This document shows positions 47,011 to 56,999 of a stretch of DNA of 64,000 nt, piece after piece (position 1 is the first letter of the stretch; each line of letters opens with the position of its first letter). Below the pieces are notes generated by a model, which saw only the letters and a program-made list of their open reading frames with translations, ran no database searches and had not been told where the DNA came from. The stretch covers positions 248,001 to 312,000 of the forward strand of contig NW_017386032.1 of assembly GCF_000237925.1 (NCBI RefSeq). Direction: 5' to 3'. Both the position numbers and the translations under genes were made by a program. The DNA comes from Schistosoma mansoni (Eukaryota > Platyhelminthes > Trematoda > Strigeidida > Schistosomatidae).

Positions 47011-48214
47011 CATGACAGTACTAGAAGATTACTAATAACAATATTCTGAGCTCATGTTTCTCCCTCTTCATGTGTGTTGACCATGCGAGTCTCAATCTTT
47101 CTATCCGTGGTAAGAGTTTAACTGATAGCATTGGTGGTTACACTCGTAGTCTTCTTATTGTCTAATGTCAGACTCAACTTCTTTACCAGATTGGGAAGTT
47201 CTAGGACTTCATTTATGAGAATCGCTTCAACTAAGCACCATTCTGTGCGTAACCAGGTTGAAGTTGGTTTACAGCAACGTTGATACGCAACCGGTCACCA
47301 TTTACGAATATCTTTAAATTTTACTCTGCAAGCTAGTTTTTCTGCACATTTATATTACGATTTACAGGATGAAACCTCGGTCAGGTTTATTGGTCATCGA
47401 AGTTCTTCAGCTTTATTGCACTGGCTTCACCCATTTAATGATTAAATTGTTACGAGTTATATATTATAAGTATACATTGTCTTGTATTATACCTAGTTCA
47501 TTTTATTAGTGTTTCGTGTTTAGTCAAAACTCTTAATATTCTGCTGGAGATAAGCATTCTGTTTTGCAGCTATTTATACTCATCAACCCTCTAATCCGTT
47601 TAGTGATGGTGCATTTCTAGTCAGTTATGAAGTGTCACTTTCATGCAAAATTTTCCTGAAACGGTTTAGTAACCTGTGGAAAATTGACAAAAAAAACAGC
47701 AACTTAAATTGTTGTGATTTTACATGAGTATATATGTATATGTTCAATCCGAGTGATAAGATGATGTGTTAAATCTAAAGGGTATTTTTCTAAAATTTCA
47801 GTGTAGGGGGTGTTTATGTAGTTGGCTCCTTTAGTTCCATACCAGCTACGTTTCAACTATGAACTGTCTTGGTAATCTAGCGATTGATTTGTTTCCGCTC
47901 AAGGTGGTATTGCGGTGTTTGTAAGTTGATCATCTCGCTAGTATTGGACATTGTAAAATTGCTATTCAAATGGTGAATTATAGTATTTCGTATGGGGTGA
48001 AACATACAACTTAAATGTAGCACACTTCAAATCCATTATAACAACTAGGAGAAAATCAAAGGTTTGGCGGTATTTTTACTTTGCTCATTACTGTTCTTTA
48101 CTAAAATACAAAAAGTTACTAACTGTCGATAACACTTACAACTACGCGTTCTGAAACTATGTAGCAGATGCAGACCTACCGATCAAAACTAGTAGCCTTT
48201 CTTGATACAAGCTT
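47011..48214. other. No feature recognised
   Basis: AT-rich sequence without a convincing open frame or repeat match in this window. Confidence 0.5.
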
Positions 48215-48750
48215 TAGGTTTTATTATTATTTATTATTTATACACATAAATATTGGTACAAGGAAGCACCAGATACATATGCACCGCACAAATCAAGTGA
48301 GATTTGTGTGAGGGCTGTGATACTGCTGAGGTGCCCAAACTGAAGCAGGTGGTTTTCTTAGGGGGCCACACCCGGAGCCTTCGACCTAAAGGTCTGATTC
48401 ACAAGGCAGTGAAGCATCGTGAGGCGATGCATTCCCATGGTAGCCGGTAACCAACAATTGGTTCATACGCCATTCGTTCCTTCAGGATACTGGAGCCCAC
48501 GAGCACCATTGGTTTGCAATCAGGGTTTGCCAACTCCCCTAGGTGGACTATCCGTGTCCACCAGCCCGGTTGAAGCGCCGTACATTCGCTTTTCGTCCTC
48601 TCAATTTCGTAAACAACACCCCCGCCACGAGAAGGCAGTGAGTAGGACTTCCTTGGCAGAGGCTATATTACGCATGGCCATGTGAGAGTATTTCGAGGAG
48701 AGCGGACTCTCCCCACTCTCGGCCATACCAGGGCATTTGGGGGCCTTTTT
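48215..48750 (-). repeat. About 510-bp non-autonomous repeat with RTE-type tail
   Basis: Inverted copy of 20690-21210 with the tail at the left (ttatacacataaatattggt read on plus). Key stretches match: caaggcagtgaagcatcgtg, ggtagccggt, and the right end ctcggccataccagggcatt. It is well preserved relative to the 26.3 kb copy. Confidence 0.78.
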
Positions 48751-49349
48751 TTAAAATTTGTTATAGGAACCATTACATTACTTTCGACTTCCATAAGACT
48801 AATTTCTTTTCCCAAGATACTGTATTTAGCTTCGAATAATTTTTAAAACTCACTGAATGTAGCACATACTATTCATCATGTGGTTTACACATGAGAGTAG
48901 AATCTTTTCTTACAATTGTCCTGTGCTTGTTACTTGTTTGAACAAAAGTAGCATAGTCATTCAAGCCAACTGGCTACGTTGTTTTTCATGCACTAGGATA
49001 AGTAAGGCTTAGTCGACATCTGTCAAATAACACTTATTACATCCCAAGAAATACACATCCATTACATTTGTCGATGGGACTCTATTTAGAAAGTCTCAGT
49101 TACAGCTATTTGATCATTGTTACTCAAACTGTTCCTCTCATCTAGGTAATCAATTGACTGATGATCTCAGGTTAGTTGTGAAATTTTGTATCAATCTGGA
49201 ACTTAAAGTCATAGTTCCTAGAATCTTAAAAGTGTATACTAATTTCCGAATCTTTCCTGCTCATTTATTTAGATTGTTGAGATGAAAACCCATTTGATGT
49301 GGACTGAGTGAGTGTTATGCAATAAAACATCGACAAATTTTTTAATCAG

Positions 49350-49547
49350 TTTCACATGATTCAACCACATCAAATTGAACATCATGATAACCAGACACTT
49401 TCATACAAATCGTTTCAGTCAAATGATTTCCAAGTTTCAAAGTCATTGGTAGAGAGTAGTATTAATGGGCAGGTGACGCATGTAAGTATTGATCAAACGA
49501 GCAAAAAGCCGTCCGGAAGATCATGGGCAAGAAGTAAACGTATTTCA
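49350..49547 (+). CDS. Probable internal coding exon of an unrecognised Ser-rich protein
   Basis: Acceptor tttttaatcag ends at 49349. The open frame from 49350 reads MIQPHQIEHHDN, FQSNDFQVSKSLVESS and KPSGRSWARSKRIS, a polar Ser/Lys/Arg-rich composition typical of schistosome exons. Two strong donors, gtaagtatt at 49482 and gtaagtgag at 49548, both leave phase 0, giving 44 or 66 codons. If neither is used the frame stops at 49580. The phase-0 end is compatible with the phase-0 exon at 62396-62830, so one gene with a 12.8 kb intron is possible but unproven. RSKRIS resembles a basophilic-kinase site. No known domain. Confidence 0.45.
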
Positions 49548-50017
49548 GTAAGTGAGACTCCATCTCTATTGAATGATTAGTCCAAGTTTTATTTGTCAGG
49601 AGTTATTTCGAATTGTTGAACATTATAGATAATGTTCAACTGGCTATGCATAGGTGATGACAAGCTAGGTTTAAACTCGGTTGAGAATTTTGATTTTATG
49701 CAGTTACTTCCCTTTATGAATTTATATAAAGATAGAACAAATATTGATGCAGAATAATATGAATTCATTATATTTCGTGGTTTCTCATCAGCTGCTTACA
49801 ACCAAATATGCATTAGAGTTTTATCATTGGGGTAATAAATAATGTGGAACAATTGACATAATTGAATGTAAAGGATTGGAATAACAAAAGTCATCGATGA
49901 TAACTATATATATGGGCAAGGAAAGGTCAGAGGTTATTAGGTATTGAAATAAAGGGAGGCGTAATAGTTGAGTGGAGTTCAGAGACAGATAAAATCAAAA
50001 ATGTGATTATTTTAGAG

Positions 50018-50104
50018 GTAGTTGAAAACAATTAGGGTGGGTTACGTAATGATTGGATAATTTATAGATGTAGTTGAAAACAATTAGGGTGGGTTACGTA
50101 ATAA
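50018..50104 (+). repeat. Tandem duplication of a 50-bp unit
   Basis: The segment tgaaaacaattagggtgggt, with its flanks gtag... and ...tacgtaat, occurs twice, at about 50021-50051 and 50071-50101, separated by a diverged spacer. It lies in the left arm of the inverted repeat, near the Penelope-like relic. Confidence 0.85.
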
Positions 50105-50272
50105 TTGAATAATATTTGGATAGTTCATATAATTAGGAGAGACAAATGAGCGGAAATGTGTGAGAGAAAGGGTGGTTTAAGAATTGGGTATAAAAAAAAC
50201 AACTGAATATTAACCAAAATTGAATTAATAACAACAACAAAACTGAAACAAACAAAACAAAACAAAAATGGG

Positions 50273-50612
50273 TTACCAAGGTAGTAATAAGTTTATCACT
50301 GTCTCTTTTTGAATACATAGGTCCGGTTTGAGTTTTTTTATCGCGATCGCCTCAGCAAACCGGAGAGCAGTTGTACTTCTTTGTTTATTAATGATTTTAA
50401 AGGCATGAGAAATGTCGATTCTGTGCCCGGTGTCGAGTAAATGCCGAGCTATCGCACTGTTGAGAGCCCTGGACCCTTGCAACCTCAGTTTCTTGGGAAC
50501 ATGCTCAGAAATGTGGACATGCACGTCCTCTTTTCTCAGTACCTCCAACTGCATTCACCACTTTACATGTACGTGCCGAAGCACATACATTGGAAGAACC
50601 GAGAGAAGAGTG
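50273..50612 (-). pseudogene. Penelope-like GIY-YIG domain, split across both strands
   Basis: The minus strand 50554-50273 reads HVHISEHVPKKLRLQGSRAL, then SAIARHLLDTGHRIDIS, TTALRFAEAIAIKKLKPDLC and VINLLLPW, the C-terminal half of the domain with its Glu (E in RFAEAI). The N-terminal half is on the plus strand at 50546-50612: CIHHFTCTCRSTYIGRTERR, with the CxC before YIG. In an intact element the two halves would be adjacent and collinear, so an inversion or an assembly join occurred near 50540. The sequence then runs into the N gap. Confidence 0.8.
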
Positions 50613-50812
50613 NNNNNNNNNNNNNNNNNNNNNNNNNNNNNNNNNNNNNNNNNNNNNNNNNNNNNNNNNNNNNNNNNNNNNNNNNNNNNNNNNNNNNNNN
50701 NNNNNNNNNNNNNNNNNNNNNNNNNNNNNNNNNNNNNNNNNNNNNNNNNNNNNNNNNNNNNNNNNNNNNNNNNNNNNNNNNNNNNNNNNNNNNNNNNNNN
50801 NNNNNNNNNNNN
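50613..50812. other. Assembly gap (200 N)
   Basis: Exactly 200 N, lying in the fold-back described for 49719-51141. Confidence 1.
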
Positions 50813-51499
50813 ACGTAACCCACCCTAATTGTTTTCAACTACCTCTAAAATAATCACATTTTTGATTTTATCTGTCTCTGAACTCCACTCAACTATTACG
50901 CCTCCCTTTATTTCAATACCTAATAACCTCTGACCTTTCCTTGCCCATATATATAGTTATCATCGATGACTTTTGTTATTCCAATCCTTTACATTCAATT
51001 ATGTCAATTGTTCCACATTATTTATTACCCCAATGATAAAACTCTAATGCATATTTGGTTGTAAGCAGCTGATGAGAAACCACGAAATATAATGAATTCA
51101 TATTATTCTGCATCAATATTTGTTCTATCTTTATATAAATTTTGATTTTTCCTAATAATTAATTATTTTCGAAATGGAAAATTATCGATTGTTTTCGTTG
51201 GTTTGATAAAGCAAGTCAATTGATCCACCGTTAAATCTACATGTGTAATATATGTCGAAAGACAATTATAACAACGAGATCTTTAATAAAAACCACAACT
51301 GATACTCGTTGAATAAGTGGTAGTCATTGAAACTGGGTGACATGGCTAAAAATCATTCACAATGGCACAGATACATTCTCTCCTTGCCTCCGTCTCAAAC
51401 CCGTATTGCATCATTACTTCATACATGCCTTTCTAGTTTGTCTTTCTAAAACATGTCCTCAACATCTAGCCGTTCTCTTCATCACTTAATTAAGCATGC

Positions 51500-52700
51500 T
51501 ACCCCGACCAGCGATCTTCAGTCACCTTGCCTTAGGCTGTGCTTTTCAGTTGCTGCTGAGTGTTATTTCTGGTCTTGATTTCTGCTCCCGTTTTCCGACA
51601 CTATATGTCCCTTGATACATCCTGTCTCCCTTCTTTCTTGAGGATTCCGTGTTGGGACTTGCCTTGATGTAGTTTAATGATTTCTGCAGTTTCCTATCCA
51701 TCACTAGCGTCTTCTAATTTCCTCCCTAACCGGGAGCTGCTTTGTTCTCTGGTAGAGTAGGTTATTGATATTCTCTGGTCGATGGATTTGGGGTATCTCA
51801 CGTAGACAGTTGTTTGTGGATACTTTTGGTGATGGTGGTGACAATTGTTCAAGTTTCGGCCCCATACAATAGAATTGTTTTAACGTTAATGTTGACGATT
51901 CTTACTTTGGTAGTGGTTGACGGTTGTTTTGAGTTACAGGTATTCTTCAGTTGTAGGAGTGTTGCCCTTTCAGTACAGACTCGTACGTTTACATCTCTAT
52001 CGGATCCTCCTAGTTTATTGACGATCCTGTCCAGTTACGTTAAGGCTCCCACCTCTTCGGAGGCTTTGCCAGTAAGTGTGATTTGACTGGTTCTCAATGT
52101 GTTATGCTTCAGAATCTTGATATTTCCTCTGCGTTGAGGCATGCTACTGCAAAAGCTGCTGGTACAGTGGCTGTCTTTGCATTTGTTGCTGTGTTTGCAA
52201 TTGAAGGATCAAGTCATTTACAAGACCAGTCACTCAGCTGCGTCTAGTGTGTCCGCTGGATCTCGTGTTTTTCTTGAGATGTGGTCTTCATAATCCAGTG
52301 AACAACCAGAAGAAAGAGAAAAGACGTGATTCGAAAGCTCTTCTATTCTTATCTTGACAGGATTGGTAGAATTCCTTGTGTTTGTGTGTGTGGGAGGGCA
52401 CTTTATTCTTTATGACTAGACTTCGGTAACAGTTCTCCTCATGTTAGTGTTTTTTTGTCCGGATTGAATGCAATGAGTTGCTCCTATTCCAATCCCGGTC
52501 AGGTTATTTTTGTCCATTTCCATGTCTTTTGGAATAGTACTCCTGATCTCTCATATTGTTTGGATATTCCGCGTACCCATGTTTATCATCATCCTATTTG
52601 CCGGAAGGAGTATTAGCCTCGTGACTTCTGAAGAATCTCGGCTTTCACCGTGAGGCATCATAAATGATGTATATGAAGACTCTTTAACTCTGAGGCTGGA
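51500..52700 (-). pseudogene. SR2-like RTE retrotransposon, internally deleted
   Basis: Minus-strand reading from the 3' side: leader (cgaggctaatactccttccg on the complement, about 52600-52625), endonuclease start INMGTRNIQTI near 52590-52555, then a jump to the reverse-transcriptase C-terminal part. That part includes ITLTGKASEEVGALT near 52085-52040, ATLLQLKNTCNSKQPSTTTK near 51970-51912 and VKTILLYGAETWTIVTTITK near 51890-51830. The coding sequence degrades towards 51500. The RT catalytic core is missing. Confidence 0.82.
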
Positions 52701-53040
52701 GTTTAGATGAGTTCTTCCAGTTAGTGTTTTTATAGTAGTTTTGTTTCTTAGGAATTGGAGGTGGTGACTACTGACAGTAGCGCAGGAATGTTTCTAATCT
52801 GAGTTCATGTCATATTTCTACTACATAATTGAGTTTGCGTTTGCTTTTCAACTCTGTTTACGTCATGGTACATTGTGTGATAATCGGTACTAGTGCCTGA
52901 TTGTACCAGTCGTGAACTCGTTCTTGAACTGTAAGTAGCAGTTAAGTGTGGTCATCTAACATAAAACCAATGTTATAATTAGCGTAATGTTCAATGTCAT
53001 TGCTCTGTTACTATTTCTGCCACTATTATAGAAGTCAAGC
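52154..53040 (-). repeat. Block near-identical to 19338-20230
   Basis: About 890 bp with only a few differences from the copy at 19338-20230. Here it is continuous on its left with the SR2-like C-terminal relic (51500-52150), so this looks like the parent locus and 19338-20230 the copy. Confidence 0.85.
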
Positions 53041-53044
53041 ACAC

Positions 53045-53515
53045 ATGTTCTACGAATGTCGTCCCAGAGACTTCCTCGTCGTGCATTATTTGCCGACGCT
53101 GGGATTGGTTGGAAAAAGCGGGGGGTGGTCAGTGTATGACATGGTGTTGTGGCATGAAAGAAAGCTGCAAAGGGCTAGCTTCTGTTGGTCCTTCCCGACT
53201 CCCTGGTTGGGGTCCAAGAGATGGTGCAACACAGTGGCTAGAGATGTTATCAGATATGGCTCAGAATAGAAGCCAGTGGCGATCCTTCTGTAACCTTCTT
53301 TTACTTTCTTCATAAAGAGAGTGGTCATAACTTCCTTAACTGAAAGAGTTCTTCTGGTTGTACATTTCAGTTTCCCCCATCATTACTCTTATTTTTTTAT
53401 ATATATATGCATCCTACCCCTTTTCTCTTCCCATTCTCATTATTTTGTGTGGCGTATATATATCTGGTGTCCCCTTGTACCAATATTTATGTGTTTAAAT
53501 AAATAAATAAATAAA
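53045..53515 (+). mobile_element. 3' end of SR3-like RTE retrotransposon
   Basis: The plus strand begins in the C-terminal coding end (LPGWGPRDGATQWLEMLSDM and then AQNRSQWRSF, near 53200-53285), in two frames, followed by about 200 bp of 3' UTR. The tail is ccttgtaccaatatttatgt then (aaat)n at 53476-53513. It is 5'-truncated. The same tail ends the non-autonomous family at 20690, 26343 and 48215. Confidence 0.85.
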
Positions 53516-54700
53516 ATGCTTGTATGTTCAAATTCGGATCCTAATGTCCACATACGGGCTGTGTGGTGTGTTAATCGATTAATTAATTTAAAAATGAATC
53601 TCATCTGGTAATAAAACCATTTAAAAAGCCTTTAAGAACTGGTAAATAGTGGAGGCTCTTTTGTATTATCTCGAAAACCTTCAATAATATACACTTTCAT
53701 CATAATACATAATAAAATCTACGAATTTGGAGTTTTACAGCTTCTGGTTCATGAAAGTAGTGGGAATGTGGTTACCAATAGGCTTGAATGATCTGATGTA
53801 CCTCCAGTTTAAGATCGAGGGTTATTTACTACAATTATTATTTTCTGGTAGCTCGTTCTAGTTGTTAATAGGATCTAATTGTCTATTGTCACTACGTTAC
53901 CCGATCATAGTAATCAACCATTAATATTGTATAGAGACTGAGTTCTCTTTCTACTGAGGTAGCTAGTAAATAAAGTGTATTTTCAGATCGATATGGTTCA
54001 TTACTGGTGTACTTGCATCAAACGTGAGTTGCTTCACAGCATATGTTTACATTTAACCGTCAACATTCATAGAATATTCAGCCTATTAACTCTTTTGATT
54101 ATCACTATATATTAAGACTAGGCTCAGGTTGCAAATTAATTTTATCTGTTCATCATATTAAGAGGCAGGTTCAACTCTTAAATGTTGCTTGTATACCTCT
54201 TTGCACATATATTTATTATTGACATTATTCTTTTGATATTATGAATATGATCAAGTTTGTTCGTGTATGTATGTTATTAAATTAATATTTGTGGAAATAA
54301 GTTATCCCTGACTTACTCTACTTTTAGTTGACTGTGCTGTAATTCCCTCTTTGCCACTGTTTACACCAATATGGAACAGCTTGTTCCATATTTACAAGAA
54401 AAGTAGCGATTACTGGATAATTAATTTACTAATTTTATACTTGTTTTTAGTACTTTGAAGTTTTGTTTCGAGTTCTAGGTAATGGTTTGGGTATTTACTG
54501 TTGGAAAATTGATTTAGCGTATGAAATACTGGTCTTTAGAAGCTGCAATTGAATCTGTTATCTTTGAAGAGTAACTCTGGTATTTAACGCAGTTCACTAT
54601 CGAAACTGTTGTTCTTATTAAGAATTTCAAATTTCTTTGAAAAAAATATTAGTTTATTTGAAACTAAAATTAAAACTTGATATAACGGGATAAGAAAGCT
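53516..54700. other. AT-rich intronic or intergenic sequence
   Basis: No convincing exon or repeat seen. If the exons at 49350 and 62396 belong to one gene, this is part of its large intron. Confidence 0.5.
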
Positions 54701-54849
54701 GACATCATTTACGTCGACATTTTTTGTATCGATTCAGTATAAATCTCGTTCAACATGACAAGTGCAAACTTTTGTTCAGTGTTTCAGCTATATTCTCTGT
54801 ATACATTCAAGTGAACTGTGTTCAGAGTGTGTCTTTACAACTAAGTCTA

Positions 54850-55215
54850 TGTACTTCTCCTATATGTTATTATGAAGTATGTGTGAAATTCGGTGTATAA
54901 ATGATTGTATTTTGGTCTAATAATGATGTGATGCTGCAATTTGTTTGGGGACGTGTTTTTGGCTTGTCAATAAATCTTCGTTTTATTAGTCTTTTGTGTT
55001 TTCACTTTGAGTCGTAGGGGTTTTAGCGGTTCCTGTTTCCCAGTGTAGGCCACAGGATCGAGGAATTGCAGTGGTTCCCGATTTTCAAGTAAGCAGTAGG
55101 GCTGGAGGACTCAACAGAGTTGGTGCCCACATAACAACAACAGCACTCCAGATATAACAGTTGGTGGTCTGTATACACTAGTGGCGACGCGGATATAACA
55201 CAGTCGACCGCCCAA
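54850..55215 (+). repeat. Possible LTR 3' end with primer-binding-site-like sequence
   Basis: A block with gtcaataaatcttcgtttta (polyadenylation-type AATAAA) at about 54967, then GC-richer sequence, then ttggtgcccacataacaaca at about 55120, which resembles a tRNA-primer site following an LTR. No gag or pol coding and no second LTR copy were seen, so this would be a fragment or solo LTR. Weak. Confidence 0.3.
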
Positions 55216-55732
55216 TCACCACAGTCTAAAATGTAACATGATTAAAGACAAAATTTTTAATCAGTTAGCTAATCAAACACATTTCTACTAAACAATGACG
55301 AAGTTTGATTTATTTGGTAGTTTCGAAAGTTTGACAGTGTTTGTAGTAAAATTATTTGTTTAGTTTACTGTAACTGAATACTTTTCAGACAACCACTTAT
55401 GCCTCAATAGTAAACGTGAAGAATAAGAGTAAATGAGGGTCTAAGAGTTATTTAACATACTGTATTTGTGTTCACATAAGATAATATAACTAGGTGACAA
55501 CACTAACTAATCGAAATCACACATAAATTTGCGGCTGACAATATTACGAGTAAGATTTCGAATGAGTTCCATCTTTCCCTCTGAAAAATGATTTAAAGCT
55601 CGAGAAAGACATACAATTCTACACAGATTTAATTCGTTTATTCTCTCAAGATTGGTTTAAACGTCCTTTGAATAGCGGTTGATTTTTAAAAAAATGCCTA
55701 TTGTATATCCATATTGTTAACTCGATCAAATA

Positions 55733-55746
55733 TATATATATATATA
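55733..55746. repeat. Short (AT)n tract
   Basis: Short perfect AT dinucleotide run within AT-rich DNA; no other feature nearby. Confidence 0.8.
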
Positions 55747-56441
55747 ATTTGAAAACATTTAACAATTTTATTTCGTTTAGATACTCTAAACTATGTTTAA
55801 TGTTCATGGTCAATTATTTCGCAAAATAGATTTTCGATATTAGACAGCAGAGAAACAAACTTTTGACATAGCTTATTGTTATCAGCTTTGATAATGTATC
55901 AAAGTAGGTTGTAGTCTTTGTCGAAAGGAAAATCATTTGATATTATCTTAAATACCATATCATTTGATTACTTTTTTAATCAACAAAGTTTATTGGAACT
56001 TTTTATTGATTGACATTGGATCTCCATGATGATAGTTTAATTTGAAAGTGGGTTACATCACGGGCCGACTATTCAAAGCCTTAAATGATCAACAGAATTT
56101 GTTAATTCGTTTCGTGAACAACTTTTCTCTAACTCTTTATGCGAGACACATTCTCAGCATTTAAAACATAATTAACTTAAGTAGATGTGGTATATTACAT
56201 TACATTAGGCATAATTTAAAACTGTTATAGAAGTAACAATTTTTTTCCTCCATGATTTTATTTATTCATTATATTTTTCGTGGAAGTTTAGTAACTAAGT
56301 TATATTCCAGAATGGTATGATTATTGAAAGAGTGTTGTATTTAGGTTTGATTTTTGGATGGTTAGTTTTAGATAATATATGTTTTTCAACAGGAAGTATA
56401 ACTGTTCATCCATATTTATGTTACATTTTAGTTGAGAATCG

Positions 56442-56445
<4 letters not shown>

Positions 56446-56476
<31 letters not shown>
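56446..56476. repeat. (TA)n microsatellite
   Basis: Perfect TA run of about 30 bp. It makes the Ile/Tyr repeat in a spurious minus-strand frame. Confidence 0.95.
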
Positions 56477-56479
<3 letters not shown>

Positions 56480-56710
56480 ATGTGTGAACATTTTTGTACA
56501 ACTTTGTCGCCAAAACCCTACTGTTTTACTATCTTGAATACTAATCAGTGATTTCTGTGCTAAAATGACTATAGTAATAAGCGTCATGCCATAAAGATAA
56601 ATATTGGTGTGTAATGTGTTTTTTAAGAGAAAGTAACATACACATAGGTTAGATGTTAACTTTTCTGATGAATTCACTCAAACTGGAGAAACACTTAAAA
56701 TCAGAGAATA

Positions 56711-56870
56711 TTGGATAATGTTTTCGTCCTAGTTCGAGACTTCTCAACAGTATATACTCTCGAGCCAATGTTGGATGAAGCTCATAGACTTTTAGATCAC
56801 ACTGTTAACCGGAAATCAGTGGTCCAGAATTCGAATTTCAGTCATTTCATGATTAAGTACGATTCTCATT
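56711..56870 (-). repeat. Decayed hammerhead-bearing SINE
   Basis: The plus-strand string ttttcgtcctagttcgagac followed by ttctcaacag aligns with tttcgtcctagtatagggct/ccttagcagt of the SINE at 12270-12430. On the minus strand this is the hammerhead arm ending GGACGAAAAC. The core and the tRNA half are strongly mutated. A plus-strand frame here (56711-56953) is not considered real. Confidence 0.55.
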
Positions 56871-56999
56871 CAGTGCGATTAGTAAATTGTATCCTCATTC
56901 TCTACTTGCTCGTCAGAACAGTAATGTCATCACTTTTTGTTATACAACTCTGAAACTCGATATTCTGAATTTATACTGTATTAGAAATCTGTCTATGCT

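Larger units (their letters stand above)
49719..51141. repeat. Inverted repeat (about 330-bp arms) around the second gap
   Basis: 50813-51141 is the reverse complement of about 49719-50051, checked at gggtgggttacgt, at the (atatatat)gggcaagg block and at the outer end ttatataaagatagaac. Between the arms lie a Penelope-like GIY-YIG relic and the N run. The arms may be inverted pLTRs of the Penelope-like element; the right arm starts exactly at the gap. Confidence 0.85.

Noticed and set aside
50412-50853. Long plus-strand open frames across the second N run
   Set aside because: Only the short segment before the gap (GIY-YIG N-terminal half) is meaningful; the rest is N.
51069-51088. Hammerhead-like CTGATGAGAAACCACGAAAT in the inverted arm (mirrored near 49776)
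   Set aside because: The two core halves are present, but stem II has at most one base pair and no GUC follows. Not reported as a ribozyme.
51814-52086. Plus-strand 90-residue hydrophobic frame
   Set aside because: Antisense of the minus-strand SR2-like RT C-terminus.
56321-56677. Minus-strand frame with Ile/Tyr repeats
   Set aside because: The repeat part is translation of a TA microsatellite; no splice or domain support.
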